From contig NC_011138.3 of NCBI RefSeq assembly GCF_000020585.3, positions 4,258,207-4,310,147 on the forward strand: 51,941 bases of DNA. Reading direction: 5' to 3'. Source of the DNA: Alteromonas mediterranea DE (GTDB taxonomy: Bacteria > Pseudomonadota > Gammaproteobacteria > Enterobacterales > Alteromonadaceae). The position numbers and the translations under genes were made by a program. The stretch's first letter is position 1. Every line of letters starts with the position of its first letter. A model generated the notes under the pieces. It had not been told where the DNA came from, did no database searches, and was given only the letters and a program-made list of their open reading frames with translations. Of the stretch, positions 38,032-46,096 are shown piece after piece.

Positions 38032-39375
38032 ATGCTAGATAAAGTACTTATAGCTAACCGTGGCGAGATTGCCCTACGTATTTTGAGAGCCTGTAAAGAA
38101 CTAGGCATCAAAACCGTAGCCGTGCACTCTACGGCGGATAAAAACTTGAAGCACGTGTTGCTAGCTGATGAATCAATTTGTATTGGTAAAGCATCGGCAA
38201 CCGAAAGCTACCTTAATATTCCTCGCATTATTGCGGCGGCCGAGGTCACAAATTCAATCGCTATTCACCCTGGTTACGGTTTCCTAGCGGAAAACGCAGA
38301 CTTCGCTGAAGCGGTGGAAAAGAGCGGCTTTATTTTCATTGGCCCTAAAGCTGAAACTATTAACCTTATGGGCGACAAGGTTTCTGCTATCAACGCCATG
38401 AAAAAAGCTGGCGTACCTTGTGTACCTGGCTCAGACGGCCCGCTAACAGACGACGCCGAGCGCAACAGAGCCATTGCAAAGCGCATTGGTTACCCAATCA
38501 TCGTTAAAGCCGCTGGCGGCGGCGGTGGTCGTGGTATGCGCGTAGTTCGCAGCGAAAGTGAACTTGTAAAGGCCATTGAGACCACGCAAGCGGAAGCTGG
38601 CGCAGCCTTTGGTAACGCAACGGTTTACATGGAAAAGTTCCTTGAAAACCCGCGTCACGTAGAAATTCAGGTACTAGCCGATGGACAAGGTAACGCCATT
38701 CACCTAGGTGAGCGTGACTGTTCAATGCAGCGTCGTCACCAGAAAGTGGTTGAAGAAGCACCGGCACCGGGTATTTCTGAGCAAATGCGTGCAAAAATAG
38801 GCGATCGCTGCCGTCGAGCCTGTATCGAAATTGGTTATCGCGGCGCAGGTACTTTCGAGTTCCTATACGAAAACGGCGAGTTTTATTTCATTGAAATGAA
38901 TACCCGTATTCAGGTAGAACACCCAGTATCTGAAATGATCACTGGCGTTGACCTTATTAAAGAGCAGCTTCGCATTGCCGCAGGTCAGCCACTGTCAATT
39001 GATCAGTCGCAAATTCAAATTCGTGGCCACGCTATTGAATGTCGAATTAACGCAGAAGACCCACAAACCTTTATTCCTAGCCCTGGTCCTATCGATATGT
39101 TCCATGCGCCGGGTGGTTTAGGTATTCGCTGGGAGTCGCATATTTACGCGGGCTATCACGTACCGCCTTACTACGATTCAATGATTGGTAAGCTTATCAC
39201 TTATGGTGAAAGCCGCGACGAAGCGATTGCTCGTATGCGCCACGCCCTTGAAGAGATTGTGGTTGAAGGTATTAAAACGAATATCCCGCTTCAGCGCGCC
39301 ATTATGGCCGATGAAAACTTCTTCGCAGGTGGAACCAACATCCACTACCTAGAGAAGAAGTTAGGCTTAGCCTAA
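38032..39375 (+). CDS. accC: biotin carboxylase subunit of acetyl-CoA carboxylase
   Basis: At 447 residues it matches E. coli AccC (449). The ATP-grasp glycine-rich loop is [13 protein letters not shown], and [19 protein letters not shown] carries the metal- and bicarbonate-binding residues. It carboxylates the biotin on AccB using ATP. It ends the aroQ-accB-accC unit with a terminator 10 bp downstream. Confidence 0.98.
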   Translation: MLDKVLIANRGEIALRILRACKELGIKTVAVHSTADKNLKHVLLADESICIGKASATESYLNIPRIIAAAEVTNSIAIHPGYGFLAENADFAEAVEKSGFIFIGPKAETINLMGDKVSAINAMKKAGVPCVPGSDGPLTDDAERNRAIAKRIGYPIIVKAAGGGGGRGMRVVRSESELVKAIETTQAEAGAAFGNATVYMEKFLENPRHVEIQVLADGQGNAIHLGERDCSMQRRHQKVVEEAPAPGISEQMRAKIGDRCRRACIEIGYRGAGTFEFLYENGEFYFIEMNTRIQVEHPVSEMITGVDLIKEQLRIAAGQPLSIDQSQIQIRGHAIECRINAEDPQTFIPSPGPIDMFHAPGGLGIRWESHIYAGYHVPPYYDSMIGKLITYGESRDEAIARMRHALEEIVVEGIKTNIPLQRAIMADENFFAGGTNIHYLEKKLGLA

Positions 39376-39384
39376 TCCCCCTTT

Positions 39385-39418
39385 GGGCTACACGGTGTTT
39401 TTTGTGTAGCCCAATTTT
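39385..39418 (+). terminator. rho-independent terminator of aroQ-accBC
   Basis: GGGCTACAC and GTGTAGCCC form a perfect 9-bp stem with a 10-nt T-rich loop, followed by AATTTT. Confidence 0.8.
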
Positions 39419-39433
39419 CTCCCTTTCATACCC

Positions 39434-39649
39434 CTATTCGCTATTCGCTATTCGCTATTCGCTATTCGCTATTCGCTATTCGCTATTCGCTATTCGCTAT
39501 TCGCTATTCGCTATTCGCTATTCGCTATTCGCTATTCGCTATTCGCTATTCGCTATTCGCTATTCGCTATTCGCTATTCGCTATTCGCTATTCGCTATTC
39601 GCTATTCGCTATTCGCTATTCGCTATTCGCTATTCGCTATTCGCTATTC
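39434..39649. repeat. array of about 31 perfect copies of a 7-bp unit
   Basis: CTATTCG repeats without a visible mismatch for 216 bp (30.9 units). On the plus strand the unit contains no stop in any frame and would read as a seven-residue repeat YSLFAIR; on the minus strand each 21 bp holds a TAG. The long plus-strand reading frame across it (39402-39689) is therefore a by-product, not a supported gene. Such arrays change copy number by slippage. It lies between the accC terminator and a candidate small RNA. Confidence 0.97.
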
Positions 39650-39693
39650 AGCGTGTTCTATTTTTCCGATTAGCACAATCAAATTTTAACGAT

Positions 39694-39721
39694 TTTACTA
39701 TTTAATATACCGCTTTATACT
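39694..39721 (+). promoter_or_regulatory. candidate sigma-70 promoter after the repeat array
   Basis: TTTACT and TATACT are 16 bp apart (39694-39699 and 39716-39721). No gene start lies within the next 190 bp; a strong terminator does. Confidence 0.45.
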
Positions 39722-39727
39722 GCATAC

Positions 39728-39824
39728 AAGTTTTAAGACATCTCCCTAAGTTCAATCTTTTTGTGTGTTTACCCTTATTGGAGTCCCACTCCACTTGTGC
39801 CGGCATCCCTGCCGGCTTTTTTTT
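39728..39824 (+). ncRNA. candidate small RNA, about 97 nt
   Basis: An orphan promoter is followed about 100 bp later by a strong rho-independent terminator with no reading frame between. The 3' half has two hairpins, GGAGT-CCC-ACTCC (39780-39792) and GCCGGCA-TCCC-TGCCGGC, then a run of eight Ts. This is the layout of Hfq-type small RNAs. The transcript is inferred; the terminator could also stop read-through from accC. Confidence 0.4.
39799..39824 (+). terminator. strong rho-independent terminator
   Basis: GCCGGCA and TGCCGGC form a 7-bp stem with a TCCC loop, followed by TTTTTTTT. Confidence 0.9.
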
Positions 39825-39914
39825 GCAATTTTTGCGTTAAACGACGTTGCGTATGCACTAATTAATTAGATTTAATGTATAAACCAATTAATTACGTTGT
39901 TTAGGGCTAGGCAG

Positions 39915-40853
39915 ATGCGACCCCCTTTCTTATTTGTTTTACTGCTCATCACTATTACTGGTACCAAAGCGTTTGGAGAACAAATAGCGCCCACCTTCTC
40001 ACAGAAACTCGATATTCAGGTACGCTACGACAATCGCTCCAACCGCCCTAGCCGCGAACAATATCGACTGCGCTATTACCCGTCTATTGCGCTAAACGCT
40101 TCATGGTCTATCAATAGCTTTATCGTTACAGGTGAAGATTTTTCTTCTAGCCACAATACTTTTGGCAAAGAAAGTACGGGTTACTTTTACGCAAGGCGCC
40201 TTTACTTAAGGCACGAAACCCATTCTGGAAAAACCGAGCTAGGTGTTATTCCTACTTACAAAGGCAGGGTTTCTTCTACCGGCCTATCAAAAGACGGCTG
40301 GATAACTGGAGTTCGCCATGTAAAGCAGTTGAAAAACGACTCGGCCATAGAAGTGGTGTTGGGCCAATTAGCTAATGCACAAGCCAATGAGGCATTAAGT
40401 GTAGGCGGGGAAGATCAATACTTTGAAGTGGAATACTCGGCGAATATGGGGCAGCGCCATAGCTATGAAGCCAGTTTCGAACGCATGCTAGACGGCACGT
40501 TTGTTAGAGGAGAGTATCGCTTTCGTATCAACCAACAAGACACTGCATTTATAGAGTGGGTACAGCGCACCGATAAAGGTGCTGCAAAAATTGTGGTAGG
40601 CAAAAGTGGCGTGTTTAGCACGAACGTTCTCGATACAGCCTACCCCATTGAATACTTCGCCTATTACTCGTATATCAATAGAAATTTCGGGGCCCGAGCG
40701 GAACTTATCGAAGACTTTCTTGGTACCGGCCATGGCGGCTCACTTGAATTCAGCGGCTTAATTTTACAAAAGCATGAAGTAGAGTGGTTTGTAAGGGCCG
40801 ATGTCGTAGATAGCATAAGCCGCTTACTTGCGGGCGTTAAAGTGGCGTTTTAA
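39915..40853 (+). CDS. outer-membrane beta-barrel protein, unknown function
   Basis: The 312-residue protein has a signal peptide (PPFLFVLLLITITGTKAFGE). The rest consists of alternating amphipathic strands such as LDIQVRYDNRSNRPSREQYR and HSYEASFERMLDGTFVRGEY, and it ends in the barrel signature AF. It probably forms a small outer-membrane barrel or porin-like channel. The substrate is unknown. The ATG at 39915 follows TAGGGCTAGGCAG; an in-frame TTG lies 18 bp upstream. Confidence 0.75.
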   Translation: MRPPFLFVLLLITITGTKAFGEQIAPTFSQKLDIQVRYDNRSNRPSREQYRLRYYPSIALNASWSINSFIVTGEDFSSSHNTFGKESTGYFYARRLYLRHETHSGKTELGVIPTYKGRVSSTGLSKDGWITGVRHVKQLKNDSAIEVVLGQLANAQANEALSVGGEDQYFEVEYSANMGQRHSYEASFERMLDGTFVRGEYRFRINQQDTAFIEWVQRTDKGAAKIVVGKSGVFSTNVLDTAYPIEYFAYYSYINRNFGARAELIEDFLGTGHGGSLEFSGLILQKHEVEWFVRADVVDSISRLLAGVKVAF

Positions 40854-40877
40854 GCGCAATTTTCAACAAATAAAAAA

Positions 40878-40897
40878 GGCCCATCAAACGATGGGCC
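40878..40897. other. hairpin after the barrel gene
   Basis: GGCCCATC and GATGGGCC form a perfect 8-bp stem with an AAAC loop, 25 bp after the stop. The T run is on the minus strand only (six Ts), so as a terminator it would work better for antisense transcripts than for the gene it follows. Confidence 0.55.
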
Positions 40898-41091
40898 AAA
40901 CAGCAAGAACGCGTACACACTTTAACAGTGCATAATAGATTACGGGTGGTCACTTCAAGGGGTTCAAACGTAGTGGATTACGTATTTTTAATGTCCCTGG
41001 CTTTATTCGCCATGCGGCTTTTATTACAATCAAAGTGTAGGGCTGATATTTTCAGCGCGTAGATAGTGATTTACCCAAAAAAGGTGTTTTT

Positions 41092-41532
41092 ATGCCTAGC
41101 CGATACGCCCAATTTAAAGAAAAGCTTCCCATTTCCCTTCTTTCAGATGAAACTCTGCTCGCTTTTAGGGTGCTCTTAGATGAGCCTTTGGATATTGTTG
41201 ACTTTGCCCAAGATATTGCAGATCTAGCCCAATATCCCGAACGATTGAAAGACAGCTATCGAAAAGAGTGGGAAGCCTACGTCATTAAAGCATTGGCTTT
41301 CGAGATAAGGCAGCACGACGATCTTTCACCGGCCGAGTTTATCGATTTGATGATGGAGAAAGTCGAAGACGTTCAGCAAAATAACGACACCTACCACAAT
41401 TTATTGCGTCAGGTTCATCATGCTAAAGGTATTTTGCAGTCAGAAAATACCATCGTATTTCCGACGCCACTGCGCCAACAGCTTACTGCCTTTCTGCTGC
41501 CAATCACCACAATCCCGACGCCTAAAAAGTAA
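41092..41532 (+). CDS. uncharacterised helical cytoplasmic protein
   Basis: The 146-residue protein has no signal peptide or membrane segment and is rich in acidic helices (LDEPLDIVDFAQDIADLAQY, DLSPAEFIDLMMEKVEDVQQ). I do not recognise a family or active site. It stands alone between the barrel gene and oppositely oriented genes. Confidence 0.6.
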   Translation: MPSRYAQFKEKLPISLLSDETLLAFRVLLDEPLDIVDFAQDIADLAQYPERLKDSYRKEWEAYVIKALAFEIRQHDDLSPAEFIDLMMEKVEDVQQNNDTYHNLLRQVHHAKGILQSENTIVFPTPLRQQLTAFLLPITTIPTPKK

Positions 41533-41602
41533 TTTTAATAAAGGCATGCCCGAATATTACGCTGCGAAAATAAGTAAGCATTGCGGCGGCGCTATTTGCG
41601 CG

Positions 41603-41887
41603 CTACTTATTTGCACTTTTATATTTATACTGTGAAGGGCAATAACCTCTGTCTACGCCTTCAGGACGCAAGCTTGCGTGTTTGGTTTTTCTGCCAGATA
41701 CACGCTCTCGCCAATTCTTAAACGTTTTTTGCTTAAGATTTTTGCGCATGAGCTTGATCACCTCTTTTTCGGGTAGCCCGAACAGGCGCTCGATTGCTTC
41801 AAACGGCGTGCGATCTTCCCACGCCATTTCAATAATGCGTGATTCTTGTTCTTCTGATAATGCCATCTCTAACGTCTCAACATACAT
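41603..41887 (-). CDS. TIGR03643/DUF2805 family small protein
   Basis: The 94-residue protein has the family core IIEMAWEDRTPFEAIERLFG, LPEKEVIKLMRKNLK and WRERVSGRKTKH. The first part resembles a helix-turn-helix and the second half is strongly basic, so nucleic acid binding is plausible. Function is unknown. The ATG at 41887 follows GGGG at a suitable distance; 41866 is an alternative start. It follows the VRR-NUC/exonuclease gene on the same strand, 74 bp downstream. Confidence 0.8.
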   Translation of the reverse strand: MYVETLEMALSEEQESRIIEMAWEDRTPFEAIERLFGLPEKEVIKLMRKNLKQKTFKNWRERVSGRKTKHASLRPEGVDRGYCPSQYKYKSANK

Positions 41888-41961
41888 GCTTAACCCCAAT
41901 AAATACTATATTAAAGGTCATTTCGTTCAGTTATGGCCCGTGAAAAGCGCCTGCGATAAAG

Positions 41962-44109
41962 CTAAACATTATCACCAACACTGAAGCCTTCATCATCTTT
42001 CTCAAATGCTAGCTTAAGAAGCTCTGCAGCCGCTTTAGCGTCGCTTAGCGCGCGGTGATGTTGCTCCATGTCGATATGAAAATGCTTAGTCAGGTTTGCC
42101 AATGAATAAGAAGATAACCCCGGGTGGGTGCGGCGCATCTCCCGCACAGTACACATTTTAGGCCGCCTGAACGACTGCTCTAATCTCGCAAATTCCTGTT
42201 TAATAAACCCATAGTCAAAATTTACGTTATGCGCGACAAACACAGCATCTTCGGTAAAGCTGGCGATATGATCGGCTACTTCTGCGAAAAGCGGTGCATC
42301 GGCAACCATATCGTCAGAGATACCCGTAAGACGCGTGATACTACTTGGTATTCGTCGCTGTGGGTTGAGTAAGGTTTGAAACCTATCTACCTCTTTTCCC
42401 CCAACTAGCTTAACCATGCCTATTTCAGTAATACGGTTATAGCTGTTATTCCCGCCCGTAGTTTCAATGTCTACCACAACATAGGGCTGCGCTGGGTCGC
42501 GAACCCAATTTACCGTGGTAACAGCCACGTCGAATCCGGCTTGCTGTAGACGCTGAATAGAAACCAATTGGTTCCGGCGCAGTTGATCGCCCGGCGCCTT
42601 TATTTCTTCAAAGCGAAGCGAATCATCCAATACCATAATATCGGGAAAACCGTCTCGCAGGCTTTCAAAGTCTTTGCTCATCATGCGAAGTAATGCGTAT
42701 ATCGCACTCAGCGAACCGTGCTCTATAAGCGCCTCAATAGGAGTCAGCAAATGGCTCGACCACATAAATAAGCTGTTTACTTTACCGTAGTGTTGGGTCG
42801 CCATTTTATGTATGTGAAAGCGCAGCTTTTCTTTGCTATCAAGCGCATCGAGTAAAGTCTCGATGCTATCTTCAAACTTTGCATAAAAATTATTTTGCTT
42901 CAGCGACAGCGGCCTTCTATCAAATTCCGTGACCAGAGTATCTTCTTCATAAAGCTGCTTCCAAAAAGTGAGGCCAAACAAACTGCGCCATAAACGGTTC
43001 TCTGTTCGCCACCCTTGAACTCCCTGTCTGGCATAATGCGCCAGCACTCCCCGCTCTACCTGCTGATTTTGACTAACATCTATGGCTAAGGTTCTACTTG
43101 CGTTTCTCAGCATGTCGGTAACGGTGCTGGTGCGCTTTTTATGATATTTGCGGGCATAAAAGTCTTCCGCAAAAGCCAGCAAGGTATCTGACTGGGGATT
43201 ATCTATGATGTGCTCTAAAGCGCGTCGAACTTCACCGTCGTTACCGTCTTTATAGCTTTCTCTTAGCCACTTTTCTTTTGCTTTATCGCTTTGCGCTAAT
43301 GCCAGTATGTTAAGCCCCTTATCGCGGTTAACCTCAAGTACTTTAAGCCCTAGTGCGTAAAGTAGCTGGTCGCGATAAAAACTGGCTGACACCCCTTCTG
43401 TTTCTGGGAATTCGCTATCTGCAAGCGATAACAATGTCTCATGGTTATAGAAGGCAAGCTGGCTTGAATGATTGGCATAAAACCACGCGGCCAGTGCATC
43501 GTCTTTACTTTCAAAGCGCGCGGTGTCGGTAACAGAATCAGAGCGTGTTCTCATTACCCCAAGGTCGCGCATAGAAAACTGATTTAAACGGCTTTTTGTG
43601 TTACCAAAATAAATAAACAATAAGAAGCGCAGGGCACTATCGAATAAACACACTAAGTAGCTTTCAAGTGAAAAACTTTCTGGCCATCCTCGGGCAGTAA
43701 TTTGCTCACTCAGTAAGTTGACGAGTTTAGGTTTTCTCTGAGAAGCAAGACCTTGAATGCTGCCGTATTCTGACAAAAGCGCGAGCAGGGCATCTTTTGT
43801 CAAAACCCCAGCAATGTCATTAAGCGTAGCGTGAGTTAAATCGCCAAACCAGCCGTCCTTAATTAAACAGTCAATTTGATGTTGAGGGGCAACAATTTCA
43901 CCATAATTGAACTGCATTCTATCTATCACTGCATATTTGCGATTAGCCGCGCGAACCACAATACACTGCTTGTCCTCATCAAGGGCTTTGAAACGCTGGA
44001 TAAAGCGCACAGCTTCACTGCTTAATAACGACTGGCTCGCCCCTTCAAAGAACGCGAGAAATTCATGAAAATGTGTCAGGTAATAACGGGGCGGTAAATC
44101 TTTTCGCAT
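41962..44109 (-). CDS. FAN1-like VRR-NUC nuclease fused to a DEDDh 3'-5' exonuclease
   Basis: The 715-residue protein has a mostly helical N-terminal region (with an SAP-like segment near LLALLSEYGSIQGLASQRKP). A VRR-NUC domain follows at about 430-535 with the PD-(D/E)xK site D490 (GFPDIMVLD), E502-x-K504 (FEEIKAPGD) and Q514. From 542 to the end lies a DnaQ-like exonuclease with D547-x-E549 (VVVDIETTG), D632 (AHNVNFD), H685 and D690 (HHRALSDA). Both sites look complete. FAN1 proteins cut branched or cross-linked DNA; the exonuclease could trim the products. The frame extends 17 codons upstream, but MRKDLPPRYYLTHF is the likely start. Confidence 0.88.
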   Translation of the reverse strand: MRKDLPPRYYLTHFHEFLAFFEGASQSLLSSEAVRFIQRFKALDEDKQCIVVRAANRKYAVIDRMQFNYGEIVAPQHQIDCLIKDGWFGDLTHATLNDIAGVLTKDALLALLSEYGSIQGLASQRKPKLVNLLSEQITARGWPESFSLESYLVCLFDSALRFLLFIYFGNTKSRLNQFSMRDLGVMRTRSDSVTDTARFESKDDALAAWFYANHSSQLAFYNHETLLSLADSEFPETEGVSASFYRDQLLYALGLKVLEVNRDKGLNILALAQSDKAKEKWLRESYKDGNDGEVRRALEHIIDNPQSDTLLAFAEDFYARKYHKKRTSTVTDMLRNASRTLAIDVSQNQQVERGVLAHYARQGVQGWRTENRLWRSLFGLTFWKQLYEEDTLVTEFDRRPLSLKQNNFYAKFEDSIETLLDALDSKEKLRFHIHKMATQHYGKVNSLFMWSSHLLTPIEALIEHGSLSAIYALLRMMSKDFESLRDGFPDIMVLDDSLRFEEIKAPGDQLRRNQLVSIQRLQQAGFDVAVTTVNWVRDPAQPYVVVDIETTGGNNSYNRITEIGMVKLVGGKEVDRFQTLLNPQRRIPSSITRLTGISDDMVADAPLFAEVADHIASFTEDAVFVAHNVNFDYGFIKQEFARLEQSFRRPKMCTVREMRRTHPGLSSYSLANLTKHFHIDMEQHHRALSDAKAAAELLKLAFEKDDEGFSVGDNV

Positions 44110-44203
44110 GGTGCATCTTTGGCTATGAAATCGGCAATAGTGTATATTTATACAGCCCAATTAATCAAATTAAATACGCCTATTTTAGTTATTGATTCCC
44201 TGT

Positions 44204-44491
44204 TTAAACTCGCACTCGCTGTTTCGATACCCATTGAAAAAAAGCCGCAAGCTGCGAATCGTCTAATAGATGCTGTAAACTATTGTAGTGTTTGGCCAGC
44301 GCCATTTCATCGTAGAATCGGTGGACACCGCTATGACATTGCCGGCAAATATATATGCCGGATTGAAGCTCTGCTTTAGTGTAATGCTTTTTGAAATAGT
44401 TACGCCGATGCATTTTTTTGGGGATGAGGTGATGAAACGTTAAACGGGTCTGTCTTTTACAGCACGGGCATACGCCTATCTTATTCACCAC
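44204..44491 (-). CDS. small HNH-type zinc-binding protein (possible endonuclease)
   Basis: The 95-residue protein has CPCC (C8, C11), an HH pair (H20, H21) in LTFHHLIPKKMH, and CRQCHSGVH (C49, C52, H53, H57). This is the layout of small HNH nucleases of the bba-metal type. It begins with GTG behind AAGGTG. It lies 94 bp upstream of the VRR-NUC/exonuclease gene on the same strand, so a shared role in DNA processing is possible but not shown. Confidence 0.8.
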   Translation of the reverse strand: MVNKIGVCPCCKRQTRLTFHHLIPKKMHRRNYFKKHYTKAELQSGIYICRQCHSGVHRFYDEMALAKHYNSLQHLLDDSQLAAFFQWVSKQRVRV

Positions 44492-44657
44492 AATTCACCT
44501 TTAATAAAATCTACTTCCGTCTGCATCTAGCTTGCGTATGCCTAATCTCGCTCTCGTTTAGGCGCGCCTATCGCTTACACTTCTATGCCAGTGAGTAAAT
44601 CCAGTCTTCTTTGCATTACGTAATAACACCAAATAATGATTACGAAGGCGAACTATT

Positions 44658-44849
44658 ATGAGCTTAACCCGTTCTATGGGCTTCTCTTGCCCCTACTGTA
44701 TGGCACCAAACGATGTGGAAATAGATGAAGTTAACGACGTAGGTCAAGTACAGGTTCTTGATTGTCAGGTATGCTGCCAACCCATAGAGTTAACCGCATA
44801 CCAAGACGCCGACGATATACACATTGAGGCAGAACGAGAGAATGACTAA
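44658..44849 (+). CDS. CPXCG-motif cysteine-rich protein
   Basis: The 63-residue protein has FSCPYC (C11, C14) and LDCQVCCQP (C36, C39, C40), the pattern of the Cys-rich CPXCG family, so it probably binds zinc. The remainder is strongly acidic (DADDIHIEAEREND). Function is unknown. It overlaps the flavin reductase gene by 8 bp, which implies translational coupling. Confidence 0.88.
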   Translation: MSLTRSMGFSCPYCMAPNDVEIDEVNDVGQVQVLDCQVCCQPIELTAYQDADDIHIEAEREND

Positions 44850-45471
44850 GCAGTTTACTCGCAGTGATATAGATGCACTAGCGCAGCGCTATCGGGCCAA
44901 CCTAATTAACAGCCTATCAGGCTTTAAGTCAGCTACCTTAGTTGGGACGAGTGACGGACAAACCAATAACCTGGCTATTGTCAGCTCTGTTGTTCACGTA
45001 GGCGCAAACCCTCCTCTTCTTGGCATGATCATGCGACCTCACACAGTAACGCGCGATACACTTAGCAATATTAAGCAACAAGGTTTCTACACACTCAATC
45101 ATGTCTCAACTGATTGGGTAGACAAAGCGCACCAAACCTCTGCACGCTACGCGCCAGAAGACAGTGAATTTGATGCCGTAGGCTTAACGCCTGTGTTTAG
45201 CGAAACGTTCAGCGCCCCTTATGTCAAAGAGAGTGAGATAAAAATGGGGCTTAAGGTAGCGCAACACTTTACCTTACTAAATGAAACCGAAATGGTCATT
45301 GGTGAGATTCAAGAACTTTTTTTACCTGAAGCAATTATTGATACCGAAGGTTACGCCGATATCGAACAAGCGAAAACAGCGTGCATCTCCGGGCTAGACA
45401 GCTATCACGGTACCTCGCGTATCGCACAGTTTGCCTACGCTAAGCCGGGTGTAGATTTATCGCAAAAATGA
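44842..45471 (+). CDS. flavin reductase-like FMN-binding split-barrel protein
   Basis: The 209-residue protein matches the DIM6/NTAB-like flavin reductase fold: FKSATLVGTSDGQTNNLAIV, NPPLLGMIMRPHTVTRDTLS and GFYTLNHV. It probably binds FMN and reduces flavin or acts as a flavoprotein oxygenase. The ATG at 44842 inside the preceding CPXCG gene is chosen over a TTG at 44824. It could in principle supply reduced flavin to the halogenase at 11.4 kb, but it is over 30 kb away and nothing links them. Confidence 0.85.
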   Translation: MTKQFTRSDIDALAQRYRANLINSLSGFKSATLVGTSDGQTNNLAIVSSVVHVGANPPLLGMIMRPHTVTRDTLSNIKQQGFYTLNHVSTDWVDKAHQTSARYAPEDSEFDAVGLTPVFSETFSAPYVKESEIKMGLKVAQHFTLLNETEMVIGEIQELFLPEAIIDTEGYADIEQAKTACISGLDSYHGTSRIAQFAYAKPGVDLSQK

Positions 45472-45544
45472 ACCTTTTAGCGCAACTTCGGTCTTATTTG
45501 CATCAATAAGAGTTGCTACTGCCATATCGAACTCTGAAGTTTAT

Positions 45545-45558
45545 TTAATCTAGATCAA
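45545..45558. promoter_or_regulatory. possible FNR/Anr-type site
   Basis: TTAATCTAGATCAA matches the palindromic consensus TTGAT-N4-ATCAA at nine of ten positions. It lies 160 bp upstream of the HiPIP gene, but a terminator intervenes, so its target is unclear. Confidence 0.3.
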
Positions 45559-45621
45559 AGGAAAATACGACTTTTCGTTCGATCTTTTTTCAAAAAGAGA
45601 TAGTATTTAGATATGTAATAA

Positions 45622-45646
45622 AACCTGCCTCTTTGGGCAGGTTTTT
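45622..45646 (+). terminator. rho-independent terminator upstream of the HiPIP gene
   Basis: AACCTGCC and GGCAGGTT form an 8-bp stem followed by TTTTT. It probably ends the CPXCG/flavin reductase transcript, 150 bp after its stop. Confidence 0.85.
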
Positions 45647-45706
45647 GCGTTTAAAGCGCCGAATAAAAAAGAATCATTATCGTTTCTATCTCTTAAGGAG
45701 AATGTT

Positions 45707-46000
45707 ATGAAATCTGTAAACCGCCGAGATTTCTTGAAGTTATCAGGCTCTACAGTTATAGGTCTGACGCTAGGTGGTGTAGCGTTGCGCGCACAAGCTC
45801 AAGAACAGCTAAGTGCCGACGACCCAACAGCGAAAGCATTAAACTACACACCGTCGTCTACCGTTGAAGGTTCAAAGTGCGCTAACTGCATGTACGTGCA
45901 GGGAGCTGATGGTGAACAATACCGTCCTTGTAACATTTTCCCTAATAAGCTGGTAAATGCGGATGGCTGGTGTAGTGCTTGGGTTAAAAAGCCGGGCTAA
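45707..46000 (+). CDS. high-potential iron-sulfur protein (HiPIP)
   Basis: The 97-residue precursor has a twin-arginine signal (NRRDFLKLSG) ending near RAQA, so it is exported folded to the periplasm. Four cysteines (C58, C61, C75, C89) in KCANCMYV, YRPCNIFP and GWCSAW bind a [4Fe-4S] cluster in the HiPIP pattern. It should carry electrons in the periplasm; the partner is unknown. AAGGAG precedes the start, and terminators on both sides make it a single-gene unit. Confidence 0.93.
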   Translation: MKSVNRRDFLKLSGSTVIGLTLGGVALRAQAQEQLSADDPTAKALNYTPSSTVEGSKCANCMYVQGADGEQYRPCNIFPNKLVNADGWCSAWVKKPG

Positions 46001-46030
46001 GATAGCGGCCACGCTGATAGACGATTGAAA

Positions 46031-46058
46031 GCCCTCGATATTATCGAGGGCTTTTTTA
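46031..46058 (+). terminator. rho-independent terminator of the HiPIP gene
   Basis: GCCCTCGA and TCGAGGGC form an 8-bp stem with a 5-nt loop, followed by TTTTTT. Confidence 0.9.
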
Positions 46059-46096
46059 TTGCTTGAAGGATGTATTCACTCCCTTGCGGCAAATGC

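Noticed and set aside
39434..39649. CRISPR array
   Set aside because: The repeats are 7 bp with no spacers and there are no cas genes in the window.
39402..39689. A 95-codon open frame encoding a YSLFAIR repeat protein
   Set aside because: It exists only because the 7-bp unit has no stop codon on the plus strand in any frame. It has no ribosome-binding site or non-repeat domain and overlaps the accC terminator.
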